From a virus: a stretch of 24,155 nt of DNA. The notes below the pieces were generated by a model. The model had not been told where the DNA came from. It did not search any database and was given only the letters and a program-made list of their open reading frames with translations. Positions within the stretch are counted from its first letter, which is position 1; each line of letters starts with the position of its first letter. The stretch covers positions 1-24,155 of IMG/VR virus record IMGVR_UViG_3300017971_000755, one strand, 5' to 3'. The position numbers were made by a program, and so were the translations under genes. This document shows positions 1 through 7,911 of this stretch, in pieces.

Positions 1-180
1 ATATACGAAATCATCCGAATATACCTCCTCTAAGAAATGCATCTTCGAATTGGTGTCCATCGCATCCAACGCAGACTGGATCAATTGGGAGATTTCCTGA
101 AATCCCTCCTCATTGTTGACGAGGGAGACTGAGTAGCCTTTTTGGACCAACTCTTTGAAAGACTTCAGTAAATCTTTCAT
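1..180 (-). CDS. Putative nested scaffold protein, internal start in the protease frame (partial)
   Basis: An ATG at 180 lies in frame with the protease gene, at codon 254, immediately after the DUF2213 domain ends. It is preceded by a perfect 14-base complement of the 16S rRNA tail. Translation from here would give a separate protein identical to the C-terminal part of the protease polypeptide. Its visible 60 residues begin MKDLLKSFKELVQKGYSV and are rich in Gln, Glu, Leu and Ser, as scaffolds often are. The arrangement copies the known lambda C/Nu3 logic, where a scaffold is made from an in-frame start inside the protease gene. Whether the start is used here is inference. Confidence 0.55.
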   Translation of the reverse strand, partial: MKDLLKSFKELVQKGYSVSLVNNEEGFQEISQLIQSALDAMDTNSKMHFLEEVYSDDFVY

Positions 181-939
181 ATCACCTCCTTTCTTCTGGT
201 TTACACGAACCCCACAACCATCTTCCCATGAACAGGCACCTTGCTCGCCGGGCAATAGAGCCAAGTGATCTGGCATATAGTTAGACGCAATGGATTCGTA
301 GGTTTCATCGTGCCACTGTCCTGTAGTAGCTTCGACATCAGTATAGGATCCTATGCTTACATCCAGAGGTCGTCCCTCACGTATGTGAGCAAGAGCCTCT
401 GGAGAAATAGCTAGGATCCGTTGAACATCAATCCAGGCTTCAGCTTTCAATCCATTATCATAATGGGCATTGAAAATTTGTCCCACGGCATGACGTTCCA
501 TCACCTGAGGATCATTGGCCGAAATGTTTCTACCATTCTCCTTTGGATGATAAATCACTACCGGAATTCCGTTCCAGGCTTGGGGAAATGCACTTAACTC
601 CTCTTCACGATGCAACTGGGGTCCGTCGCTTCCGCTATGTACCCCTTCACGCATCATGACCACCGGAACCACAATATGTGGACGGCCTTGTAAGATCTCT
701 TCCCTGATCTGGTAATTGTTTACCGAGATTGAATACGTTAGTAAATCTTGTGTTTTCATATTGTTTGAGTTTCTTTGCACTGCTGCATTGGCCTGTCTTA
801 TGGCTGACGCTTCACAATTACTTCCTCCTTGACTCTGGCAACGTCTTAGAGCATCATTAGCCACTCGCACCCACTGACGTTTTTGAGCATCGGTAAGACC
901 ACTGTTATGTCTTTCTACATCGCTTACTGTCCACGGCAT
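1..939 (-). CDS. Head maturation protease, DUF2213 type (3' end off window)
   Basis: The reading frame runs from an ATG at 939 through base 1 without a stop, so 313 residues are visible and the C-terminus is missing. Residues 1-60 form a small domain (MPWTVSDVERHNSGLTDAQK, then a Cys-containing segment ending SAIRQAN) of the kind found at the front of phage prohead proteases. Residues about 61-250 resemble DUF2213: a VVPVVMMREGVH segment, GIPVVIYHP, and the family's closing signature MPDHLALLPGEQGACSWEDG. These enzymes cleave scaffold and capsid during head maturation. The start overlaps the methyltransferase stop by 16 bases, so the genes are probably translationally coupled. The part after residue 253 looks like a scaffold region and contains an internal start (separate entry). 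The family assignment is from remembered motifs; the protease role is inference from family and position. Confidence 0.8.
   Translation of the reverse strand, partial: MPWTVSDVERHNSGLTDAQKRQWVRVANDALRRCQSQGGSNCEASAIRQANAAVQRNSNNMKTQDLLTYSISVNNYQIREEILQGRPHIVVPVVMMREGVHSGSDGPQLHREEELSAFPQAWNGIPVVIYHPKENGRNISANDPQVMERHAVGQIFNAHYDNGLKAEAWIDVQRILAISPEALAHIREGRPLDVSIGSYTDVEATTGQWHDETYESIASNYMPDHLALLPGEQGACSWEDGCGVRVNQKKGGDMKDLLKSFKELVQKGYSVSLVNNEEGFQEISQLIQSALDAMDTNSKMHFLEEVYSDDFVY
181..194 (-). promoter_or_regulatory. Internal Shine-Dalgarno site, full match to the 16S rRNA tail
   Basis: On the minus strand the sequence reads AGAAAGGAGGTGAT directly before ATG. This is a 14-base uninterrupted complement of the usual bacterial 16S 3' end (ATCACCTCCTTTCT). 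Most other starts in the window have A/T-rich leaders without such a site, so this one stands out. It decides the start of the nested scaffold. Confidence 0.7.
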
Positions 940-1562
940 GGCTTTATGTATTTAAAAAAGGCACAACTACACAACTCAGGCCAATTACGAATCATGCTAA
1001 ATGAATCAATGTTATTCTCTATAAAATATACGGGAGCTTTTAACCGTTCATACACGGCTCCAGTGTTCTTACGGTAGGCATAATAATCCAGCAGTGCTAC
1101 AACAGTGACCCCTGGTATAAAATACGGAAGTAATGCCCGCATACATCTTGCGAACACCGGATTACGCTTCGGTGCATCAAAAATAATAAATTCTATGGAT
1201 TGAGGTGTAAACTTCTCTAATATTTGAGGCAAATCTCCTCTGACGGCGATTATATCGTCATACACTGGTGTTACATTTTTAACGTATATATGCATTAAGT
1301 CCTGCCCAACAACGAGTTGTTGACCTTGCAAACGAGCCTTCTCCACTTCTGCCTCCGATGCTCTCCACCGATCAAATGCCCAATAAGACTTATTATATCC
1401 AGCGGTAATAAGTCCTTCCAATAACGGAACAGACGTAGCTCCTAACCAACAACCAAGCTCCACCGCACACCCCTGACCTGTCCAATGACTTCCAATTTCC
1501 CTCAGAAAATCATGAACCTCAGTAGGAGTCATAGCTGGTATTTTCAGATCACTTGTTTCCAC
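924..1562 (-). CDS. Class I SAM-dependent methyltransferase-like protein
   Basis: 212 residues. The glycine-rich SAM-binding motif I is AVELGCWLGAT (about 33-43), followed by a motif II-like acidic residue in WAFDRW (D64) and a motif IV-like strand IEFIIFDAPKRN (about 123-134). This order matches the Methyltransf_24/TylF-like group of small-molecule or sugar methyltransferases more than DNA methyltransferases; no DPPY/NPPF motif is present. The start overlaps the glycosyltransferase end by 19 bases and the stop lies inside the protease start, so the three genes are probably co-translated. Next to a glycosyltransferase, methylation of a sugar on a virion protein is a reasonable guess, but the substrate is unknown. 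Confidence 0.65.
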   Translation of the reverse strand: METSDLKIPAMTPTEVHDFLREIGSHWTGQGCAVELGCWLGATSVPLLEGLITAGYNKSYWAFDRWRASEAEVEKARLQGQQLVVGQDLMHIYVKNVTPVYDDIIAVRGDLPQILEKFTPQSIEFIIFDAPKRNPVFARCMRALLPYFIPGVTVVALLDYYAYRKNTGAVYERLKAPVYFIENNIDSFSMIRNWPELCSCAFFKYIKPCRGQ

Positions 1563-2290
1563 GTAAATCGCATCGGATTAATTGGTTCATAAAGAATCAA
1601 AGCCTTGATATAATGGGCTTTTACTACTCGGTCATTATCAATATCGTATTTGGAGCCTTTTCGACCCCATTCAGTTACATTTGCATCACCCACAACATCA
1701 TTCCCGAATCTGAGCAGATAAGGTCCATCCAAATCCACCCACTCAGAAACTCGCTTGGACTCTTTCCGGAAAGGTCTGGGAGATCCATTCCAAAAGCCAG
1801 CCAGATCCTCATCATATCCACCGATCTTCCAAAACATCTGACGAGTCATAATGAAGGAATCTATATGCCGATGGATGGGAGTCCTTTCCACCCTGGATTG
1901 CATATTCCAACGTTCCGGTTGGTAAATCTTATCAGGATGCAAAGTACACTTCTTCAGTAAATAATTCACTGAAGCAACTGGAAAGACATGATCAATATCA
2001 GTAAGAAGAACCCATCCCGACGACTGGGCATGATACATAGCCAAATTCTTAGCACCTCCATGGTTCCAGGGAATGTTCTCCTGTATTCGGAAGAGTTTTA
2101 GCGAAAAGGATGGGAGTCCTACCCGGGAGAATACTTCTTCCGCAGGATGATTTGGGGAACCATCGTCCACGATGATTACTTCGAGTCTACTTGACAAATC
2201 AGGGGTATATTGTGCCCAATAGTCCATGTGAACCAGCAGCATCTCCGGATTTTCATAATAGGGCATCACTATGGTAAACTTAGAAATCAT
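1544..2290 (-). CDS. Glycosyltransferase family 2 (GT-A fold)
   Basis: 248 residues. The N-terminal strand FTIVMPYYENP and VIIVDDGSP (about 38-46) form the nucleotide-sugar binding half. TDIDH (D98-x-D100) is the metal-binding DxD motif, and GGYDEDLAGFWNG (about 157-169) is the acceptor-side signature seen in GT2 enzymes. No membrane segment is seen, so it should be a cytoplasmic enzyme. Its ATG overlaps the stop of the head morphogenesis gene by 4 bases (ATGA), placing it firmly in the head operon. It may glycosylate a virion protein or modify host surface sugars; the sequence does not tell which. Confidence 0.85.
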   Translation of the reverse strand: MISKFTIVMPYYENPEMLLVHMDYWAQYTPDLSSRLEVIIVDDGSPNHPAEEVFSRVGLPSFSLKLFRIQENIPWNHGGAKNLAMYHAQSSGWVLLTDIDHVFPVASVNYLLKKCTLHPDKIYQPERWNMQSRVERTPIHRHIDSFIMTRQMFWKIGGYDEDLAGFWNGSPRPFRKESKRVSEWVDLDGPYLLRFGNDVVGDANVTEWGRKGSKYDIDNDRVVKAHYIKALILYEPINPMRFTWKQVI

Positions 2291-3228
2291 AAGTCACGTA
2301 CATTTACGGGTAAAGCAATACAACGACAATTTGGGTGTACAGGTATCATATTACGTACCTCCTCTAGTGAATAGATATTTCCCTCATATCCAGCACACTG
2401 ATCACAAACCCTATCATCCCCAGCAGTAGACCATTCGGCCTGAACTTGTACCCCCTGTATCTGCCAATTCTGATATTCCTGAATGGTAGCCTGATGGTGG
2501 GCACGAATTACCTCGGTACGAGCCAGAGTTTGTGCTCGTCGCTGGGCTGGGATAAATCGTCCTAGACTGTCTCTAATAGCAAGATCACCCACCCCTTCAC
2601 CATTGATGACAGCCACAATTTTACGAGCCAACAGACGAGGATTATCCCCATCGACAAGTCCTTGGGCCAAAACACGACTGATTTGCGTGTCCATTTGAGA
2701 AGTAATACCCTGTAAATCGGTAAACGTACGGGTATAAGCCAACCCAACCCGATCTACGTGAAAAGGAGTAGACATCAGAGCTTCAATCCCTCCTACTTCA
2801 TCCACAGGAGGAATGGTGTACCCTGCCTTATTCATTTCATATCTGGCACGCATTACTCCACGTTTGTAACTGTCATATATATAGATGTTGGTCCAGGCAG
2901 CTTCGGCCGACTCACCAATACGTGTGAATTCACGTGTTTCCAACAATCCTCGATCTATCTGCCTACGCAACCACGACATAAAAGCCTCCACTTTATCTGC
3001 TGTACGAGGGAAGTTGAATTCACCAGGAGCCGGAGGAACCAATTCCTGTAAAGCAGTAATTTTTTGCAATCCAAATACATCTCGGTCGATAATAGCTTCA
3101 CGAATTATCTTAATCAATTCTCGGAAACGACGATTCATATCTCTAACAAACCTATTACGTAATGTTAGAGTACGAGTAGGATCGTATTCATACACCTGTA
3201 ACCGAGTATATGTAATTACATCACACAT
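2287..3228 (-). CDS. Phage Mu F-like head morphogenesis / minor head protein
   Basis: 313 residues from the ATG at 3228, chosen because it overlaps the portal stop (ATGTGTGA), the usual coupling; an upstream in-frame extension to 3306 lies wholly inside the portal gene. The C-terminus has the family signature: LARTEVIRAHHQA, then STAGDDRVCDQCAGYEG (C275, C278) and HPNCRC (298-303), a likely metal-binding Cys/His cluster. Proteins of this family (Phage_Mu_F) sit next to the portal and take part in head assembly, possibly ejected with DNA. The N-terminal half is helical and charged. Its place between portal and the protease module is usual, except for the two sugar-type genes that follow. Confidence 0.9.
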   Translation of the reverse strand: MCDVITYTRLQVYEYDPTRTLTLRNRFVRDMNRRFRELIKIIREAIIDRDVFGLQKITALQELVPPAPGEFNFPRTADKVEAFMSWLRRQIDRGLLETREFTRIGESAEAAWTNIYIYDSYKRGVMRARYEMNKAGYTIPPVDEVGGIEALMSTPFHVDRVGLAYTRTFTDLQGITSQMDTQISRVLAQGLVDGDNPRLLARKIVAVINGEGVGDLAIRDSLGRFIPAQRRAQTLARTEVIRAHHQATIQEYQNWQIQGVQVQAEWSTAGDDRVCDQCAGYEGNIYSLEEVRNMIPVHPNCRCIALPVNVRDL

Positions 3229-4651
3229 TTTCTTCAGTTTCTTCAGTTCCCCCATCTGAGACTTCTTCTTCTTCAGCCTCCTCGGCAAGCCTTTGCTCTT
3301 CTTCAATCATATCAGAAATATACGCATCGGTCATTTCCATAATCTGCTCCACATCATCCGGATCCAATCCTAAAAACCATTTCAGGAAAGCGTCTGGAGA
3401 AACAATTTCCTGAGCCAAAAGATTCTGTGCATAACTTTTTATAGCTTCAGCTCTGGTTTTACCTACTTCAGCCTTATCTTTATCGCTTTCAGAATATAGA
3501 TCTTGCCAATCAACAAAATACTCACCCGTACTAGCTTCGGGTAAAATACCTAACTCAATCATACGATCTACAAAAGGACGGATAATAGTAGGTTCCGCAT
3601 ATTCCTCACGACGGGTCTGTATTGTAGCATACCAACTAGTAATATCCTGCTGAGAAGACAATTCTCCTCTTTCACTACCGGTCAATATACGCTTGGGGAT
3701 GCCTGTCTGAGCGGAGATCATCTGAATAATCACATCCACATGTTTACTAGGATCACTGATCTGTGGTGCTAAATCCTTTAGTTCATACCCTTCAGTCATT
3801 ATAAATCGACGCAAATTGTGTTCATATTCGGCCAATTTCTCTTGCAACTTATCCTCTTCATTTGGACTAATGGTATAATCGTCCTTTAAAACACCCTGAT
3901 ACCCGGGACGAGCACCTCGCCAGAACATCTCAGCACTTCCTCCTACCAATTTTTCCAAATCCATAAGACGATTATACACAGGCTGTAACACAGGAGTTCC
4001 TTCCACTTCTGATTGTAGCATATTAGGAATGACATGAATACACCGAGTATGATGTACCCGCATTTTGGTCATGTCACTATCACTACCGGGATTGTTATAT
4101 TCAATATCATAGGTTTCCACCAATCCATATCTAGGATCCTTAGAATCCTTTACATAAGAAGCGATTTTAGCTACATCACTGGACAGAGGCTTTACATATA
4201 ACAATTTGGGAGTCCTTGAAACGGGTTTTTTGAAATCAGAAACCTGAGGTGTGTCGTCAAATCCTAACAACAATACCCCATAAAAACCAATAGAACTGAG
4301 TTTGTCCAAACGCACAAACTTGCTTTTTAGACTGTGGTGATCCTCCAATTCTTTCCAAGCCTTTTCCAACTTGGTTTCCTGGTCATCTCCTGCCTCACCA
4401 ATAACCAAAGGCCCACGCCATGTGTAACTTACCGGACGGTCGATGATGGCTCTAGCAATGTCTTGACGTAAATATCTAGAGGCATAATCACTGAACCGAA
4501 CAGTTTCTTTGTACCCCAAAGCCTCATACACGTTACGATCCGTTCCATATTGCATTCCCAATAGAGCAGCCAGCCGTGCCCGAGCCAACAGCACAGAGGC
4601 CTCGTGTATGCTTAATACTTTCTTACCCTCAGGGGGTCTTGTACGCTTCAT
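3221..4651 (-). CDS. Portal protein, DUF1073 type
   Basis: 476 residues, a normal length for a portal. Family hallmarks run in order: RFSDYASRYLRQDIARAIID (53-72), IGFYGVLLLGFDD (121-133), DPRYGLVETYDIEY (172-185), HHTRCIHV (200-207), GTPVLQPVYNRLMDLEKLVG (218-237), and ILTGSERGELSSQQD (322-336) followed by WYATIQTRREEY. The C-terminal 30 residues are strongly acidic. The portal forms the dodecameric ring at the head vertex through which DNA is packaged and ejected. The gene lies more than 9 kb downstream of the terminase genes, an unusual separation. The final codons overlap the start of the Mu F-like gene. Confidence 0.92.
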   Translation of the reverse strand: MKRTRPPEGKKVLSIHEASVLLARARLAALLGMQYGTDRNVYEALGYKETVRFSDYASRYLRQDIARAIIDRPVSYTWRGPLVIGEAGDDQETKLEKAWKELEDHHSLKSKFVRLDKLSSIGFYGVLLLGFDDTPQVSDFKKPVSRTPKLLYVKPLSSDVAKIASYVKDSKDPRYGLVETYDIEYNNPGSDSDMTKMRVHHTRCIHVIPNMLQSEVEGTPVLQPVYNRLMDLEKLVGGSAEMFWRGARPGYQGVLKDDYTISPNEEDKLQEKLAEYEHNLRRFIMTEGYELKDLAPQISDPSKHVDVIIQMISAQTGIPKRILTGSERGELSSQQDITSWYATIQTRREEYAEPTIIRPFVDRMIELGILPEASTGEYFVDWQDLYSESDKDKAEVGKTRAEAIKSYAQNLLAQEIVSPDAFLKWFLGLDPDDVEQIMEMTDAYISDMIEEEQRLAEEAEEEEVSDGGTEETEENV

Positions 4652-4655
4652 TTAA

Positions 4656-5063
4656 TTACCCTCCGTTTTTTATCCTTGTTATTTCTGCTTCACGCATCTT
4701 CTTAATCACTGGCACCTTTTTAAATCCGTGACCAGCAATCTTTCCGAATAAAGCATCAAACGCAATACCATGATACAGACAGTTTATTTCATTCAAACTG
4801 TCAATCCCCAACATGGTTTTATGAAACCTGATGGCCAGAAAAATAGTCACCAATACAATGACCAAACGGAACAGATTGTCTTTAACCATAAACCAAAAAT
4901 TGAAGTTATTGGGCATGCTCACATCTGTTTTCAAACTGTGTTTCACATCCGTGTAGAAAAAGAGACCAGCCCCTGCTAAAAAGAAAATGCCAAAAACAGC
5001 ATAATCAGTGGCTGAAAGTGGGCCCAACATCCTATCCCAAAATTCTGACCTATCAAATTCCAT
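4656..5063 (-). CDS. Small membrane protein, two predicted TM segments
   Basis: 135 residues from the ATG at 5063 (MEFDRSEFWDRM). A longer in-frame start at 5108 would place coding sequence across a 9-bp terminator-like hairpin, so the later start is preferred; it has an A-rich leader. Hydrophobic segments lie at about residues 20-37 (YAVFGIFFLAGAGLFFY) and 68-84 (LFRLVIVLVTIFLAIRF), separated by a polar stretch. The tail is basic (KKVPVIKKMREAEITRIKNGG). It ends 4 bases before the portal gene. I do not recognise the family. A second holin-type or lysis-accessory role is possible because of the neighbours, but it could equally be linked to head assembly. Confidence 0.65.
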   Translation of the reverse strand: MEFDRSEFWDRMLGPLSATDYAVFGIFFLAGAGLFFYTDVKHSLKTDVSMPNNFNFWFMVKDNLFRLVIVLVTIFLAIRFHKTMLGIDSLNEINCLYHGIAFDALFGKIAGHGFKKVPVIKKMREAEITRIKNGG

Positions 5064-5080
5064 TTTTCTAGTTTTAAAAT

Positions 5081-5105
5081 AGGATGGGTCCTGAGAACCC
5101 ATCCT
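5081..5105 (-). terminator. Terminator-like hairpin between lysis and head genes
   Basis: A perfect 9-bp stem (AGGATGGGT / ACCCATCCT) with a 7-base loop lies between the holin-like gene and the membrane protein upstream of the portal. On the minus strand it is followed by ATTTTAAAAC, a short T-rich tract. The U tract is weak, so it may attenuate rather than end transcription. Confidence 0.5.
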
Positions 5106-5126
5106 CACGACTTATTCAAAATAGGA

Positions 5127-5543
5127 CTACGGCTGTTTCGTCTTAATCAATCCGATCAAAAACTCAACCACAGTTTTCAGGAAGAGTAAATTACTGGACC
5201 AAATACCATTTGCGGCAAGACCAGATAGTGCTCCCCAAAACAATGTTTCCCACCAAGTCGCTTCTGCGAGATATCCGATATTTACCAACATACCGAAAAA
5301 AGAAACCGCTATTGCTACTAACCACACGGCAGTCACCTTTTGTAATTTGGTAGCCAGTTTTAGCAACCTGATTAAGTACTCCCCAAGAAATGCTGCTATT
5401 CCAGCAATCCCCAAGTAAGTTGCAAAGTAAATCCCATAGTTATCATATAAATCCTGCCAATCCGCAGGAACCTCAACAACTTGGGCAAAAATCGGTGTGA
5501 TGAGTAACATCAAAAAACCGAAAAACAATAAAATCCTTCTCAT
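5127..5543 (-). CDS. Holin-like membrane protein with signal sequence
   Basis: 138 residues. The first 20 residues (MRRILLFFGFLMLLITPIFA) form a signal peptide with a likely cleavage after Ala. Three further hydrophobic stretches follow at about residues 37-60, 68-92 and 98-133. The small size, multiple TM segments and position directly after the DUF5675 endolysin-like gene suggest a holin or related lysis protein. No family signature is recognisable, so the function is inferred from context. The leader is A/T-rich without a Shine-Dalgarno site, and a terminator-like hairpin follows the stop. Confidence 0.55.
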   Translation of the reverse strand: MRRILLFFGFLMLLITPIFAQVVEVPADWQDLYDNYGIYFATYLGIAGIAAFLGEYLIRLLKLATKLQKVTAVWLVAIAVSFFGMLVNIGYLAEATWWETLFWGALSGLAANGIWSSNLLFLKTVVEFLIGLIKTKQP

Positions 5544-5565
5544 GACGTAAAATTTTGATTAAACA

Positions 5566-5997
5566 TTATTCAATTCTAATCCATATCTGTTCACCATTAC
5601 GAATGGCTGTTAGTGTCCTCTCTACAATCAACATCTCATACTTAGTAGAATTAATCACACCACCTTTTATCTTATTCTCACCGGGTAGAATACATCCGTG
5701 TGAATCTTTGGCTGTATTTCCCCGATGAATCCGAATACCTGTAAAATGAGGAACGTCCAATAGAATAGGAAGAACTCGTTTGAACTTTGGGGACATAGTA
5801 AGATCCACCGCATACGTTCCGTAAGGAATGGCCGTTTCACCAAATACCTTCTCCTCGCCAGGATCGTCCAGATCACCGTCCTTGTTTACATCCCTGACCT
5901 TATCCTCGATAGTATCACACACATACAATCCATCGATGAATAAAGATCCGATAGTGTAGTCATCTCCTAGAAATCGTCTCTGTAATTTGAGTTTCAC
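5566..5997 (-). CDS. DUF5675 family protein, probable endolysin-like
   Basis: 143 residues from a GTG at 5997 that overlaps the upstream stop as GTGA; this start gives the usual family N-terminus (KLKLQRRFLGDDYTIGSLFI). No ATG exists at a sensible place; an ATG at 6060 would overlap the preceding gene by 67 bases. The core reads DTIEDKVRD (28-36), TAIPYGTYAV (55-64) and GIRIHRGNTAKDSHGCILPG (87-106), where the His and the SHGC motif look like an L,D-transpeptidase or cysteine-hydrolase active site. DUF5675 proteins are common in phages near lysis genes and are suspected peptidoglycan-active enzymes. An Asp-rich insert DVNKDGDLDDPGEE (36-49) might bind calcium. Enzymatic activity is inference. 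Confidence 0.75.
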   Translation of the reverse strand: MKLKLQRRFLGDDYTIGSLFIDGLYVCDTIEDKVRDVNKDGDLDDPGEEKVFGETAIPYGTYAVDLTMSPKFKRVLPILLDVPHFTGIRIHRGNTAKDSHGCILPGENKIKGGVINSTKYEMLIVERTLTAIRNGEQIWIRIE

Positions 5998-6248
5998 ATC
6001 AAATGTATTAACAAAATCATTCCTACCACAAACACTACTGAAGACAAAGCCACCAACCAAATCCGGTTCCCGGTAGCCATCTTCATGAAATGATGAATGG
6101 GAGCCAGTTCCTCCCTCAACATCTCCCGAAATGCTAATTTGTCCGCTTTCCGTTGCTTATTAAAATACCTGATCACCTCTCCCGGGCAATCCTCGGGCTT
6201 GATGATTGGGATGTTTTCCTTGTTAGTCGTTCCGTGTAAAGAGTCCAT
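5994..6248 (-). CDS. Small C-tail-anchored membrane protein, unknown
   Basis: 84 residues. The first about 60 residues are charged and probably helical (YFNKQRKADKLAFREMLREE). The C-terminus is one membrane segment (IWLVALSSVVFVVGMILLI, about 64-82) that ends almost at the stop. Such an N-in, C-tail-anchored protein next to an endolysin and holin could be a pinholin, anti-holin or spanin-like component; no motif proves this. The stop overlaps the GTG of the DUF5675 gene, so translation is coupled. The start has an A-rich leader. Confidence 0.6.
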   Translation of the reverse strand: MDSLHGTTNKENIPIIKPEDCPGEVIRYFNKQRKADKLAFREMLREELAPIHHFMKMATGNRIWLVALSSVVFVVGMILLIHLM

Positions 6249-6277
6249 AGGTTTATATTTTTGAATTCAACATGGCT

Positions 6278-6895
6278 TCAAAGTTTGTATCCCAACCAAC
6301 CTATCTGTGACCAGTTGATACTAAAGGCCACTCCCACACTCCATATCTTAGTCACGGCACGATCCATAGGTTGCATCTTACTCAAAATGTTCCCATCCGT
6401 GGAAGTTACCCCCACATACAGCGGATCTAATCCCGCCACAGCATTATAATTCAGATCAAAAGTGGCATATCGCCAGAACACATATTCAGCGGTAAACCAC
6501 GGCAGGTGCCTCCATGTCAACCCCCACTTGGTCAGGGCCAGCGTCCCTCCCGCCATTACTATGGCACTTGATCCCTGAAGCACGTGTCCCCAACGCATCT
6601 GCGCCAACCGCTTCGGGTCAGTGTTTGCCTTACCCATATCATACAGCGCATCTCCGGTAGCTTCCAACGAAATGCTGGCCAACTGAACCACCATTACTCC
6701 CAGCGGTAATCGGTTGCGCTCCCACCAGGTCATTCGGGCCACGGGCTTGGGATTGTCGAATTGGCCAATATTCAGCGAAATTTCCGTTTCTGGGGCCAGG
6801 GTGTACTTCGCTACAGGAGTGGAAGGGAAGTATGACATTTGCCCCATTAGATTGATCGAGGCAACCAATAACAATATGGTTAAGCTCCGTTTCAT
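6278..6895 (-). CDS. Secreted or envelope protein with signal peptide, unknown
   Basis: 205 residues from the ATG at 6895, which overlaps the stop of the preceding gene (ATGA). Residues 1-18 (MKRSLTILLLVASINLMG) are a signal peptide, with cleavage probably before QMSYFP. The mature part has two hydrophobic patches (RLPLGVMVVQLASISLEATG and SSAIVMAGGTLAL) and many aromatics, ending in a strand that could close a beta-structure (FSINWSQIGWLGYKL). It may act in the periplasm or outer membrane during infection or lysis. I do not recognise the family. It sits between the adhesin-like genes and the lysis cassette. Confidence 0.6.
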   Translation of the reverse strand: MKRSLTILLLVASINLMGQMSYFPSTPVAKYTLAPETEISLNIGQFDNPKPVARMTWWERNRLPLGVMVVQLASISLEATGDALYDMGKANTDPKRLAQMRWGHVLQGSSAIVMAGGTLALTKWGLTWRHLPWFTAEYVFWRYATFDLNYNAVAGLDPLYVGVTSTDGNILSKMQPMDRAVTKIWSVGVAFSINWSQIGWLGYKL

Positions 6896-7908
6896 TGCTG
6901 TACTCCTTCCGTTATTGGGCCGGGGATAAAACAATCTCCCTCTCCTAAGGTTGGCATATTATAATTTGATGTTGTAAATGTTGAATCTGTCACTGGATTT
7001 GAACCAATATCTACAGTAACTTGAATAAAATCATTACCCAATTCACCACCTCTTGCATATAGAATAAATTCATTATCATTAGTACGAGTTACTTCCACTT
7101 CATACCATGTGTTTATAGACATTGTCCCAATCGAAACTTCTGCCAAAACACTAAATAAAGGATCAGTTGTGATTTTAAATAATCTAATACCATCTCCACC
7201 TCTCCAATCTACACCGTACCCATTAACATCTGGATATGCCCCAACCTTATCCGCAATAAACACAAATCTTCCCCTCCCTGTTGTATCTTCATTAACTTTA
7301 AATTTCCACCGCCAAGTTCCATACGCATAAGGACTATTTATCCCAATTACTGCAGGATTACCACTTACCCGTTCTAGATACTGCTGTCCTTTGTCCAATC
7401 CGGGAAGTGGTGGAATTTCCTCAATACAAATATCATCAATTGTAAAATCAGCATCAACAGGAACGGCATCTGGACTTGTTGCGTGAAGTCTAATGTAAAG
7501 ATATTTATTGCTCCTGCTTACAGTTCCTACAAATTCATATTGTTGATAGCTTGTAGTTAAATTAGGATTAAGGACTTCAATTTTATTATTTAGATCATCA
7601 GGAAAATAAAATCCACGATCATCTATGTTAGAACTTTTAGCCCTAAATCGGATGCGAGCGGCCTGATGTTGTGCAGAGAATATTTCTGCTTTATAGAACC
7701 CAAAAGAGGAACCTGAATTGCTATATGTCACTGTCATATCTTTGGTGGTGGAATTCCATGCCTTAGTAGCAGAATAATTATCCCACCACGCCGTTCCATC
7801 CGTATCAAACTGACTTGAGGCTGCTGGAACAGGAAGTGCAAGTCCAAAATTCAATTCCTTCACCTCATACGACCCTGTCCCTTTTATGAAATGTCCTGAT
7901 AATTCCAT
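6892..7908 (-). CDS. Beta-rich virion protein, probable fibre or adhesin component
   Basis: 338 residues. Residues about 25-165 look like a carbohydrate-binding jelly-roll (FRAKSSNIDDRGFYFPDD, RLHATSPDAVPVDADFTIDD). Residues about 190-310 look like a second concanavalin-like module (GTWRWKFKVNEDTTGRGRF, TWYEVEVTRTNDNEFILYA). It ends 3 bases before the adjacent LamG gene begins on the upstream side and overlaps the next gene by 4 bases, so it belongs to the same fibre cluster. A role in binding host surface polysaccharide is inferred from the module type and the neighbours. Confidence 0.6.
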   Translation of the reverse strand: MELSGHFIKGTGSYEVKELNFGLALPVPAASSQFDTDGTAWWDNYSATKAWNSTTKDMTVTYSNSGSSFGFYKAEIFSAQHQAARIRFRAKSSNIDDRGFYFPDDLNNKIEVLNPNLTTSYQQYEFVGTVSRSNKYLYIRLHATSPDAVPVDADFTIDDICIEEIPPLPGLDKGQQYLERVSGNPAVIGINSPYAYGTWRWKFKVNEDTTGRGRFVFIADKVGAYPDVNGYGVDWRGGDGIRLFKITTDPLFSVLAEVSIGTMSINTWYEVEVTRTNDNEFILYARGGELGNDFIQVTVDIGSNPVTDSTFTTSNYNMPTLGEGDCFIPGPITEGVQQ

Positions 7909-7911
7909 AGT

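Noticed and set aside
1553-1960. Long plus-strand frame inside the glycosyltransferase gene (135 codons)
   Set aside because: It is antisense to a gene with clear catalytic motifs, has no recognisable domain, and shows unlikely composition.
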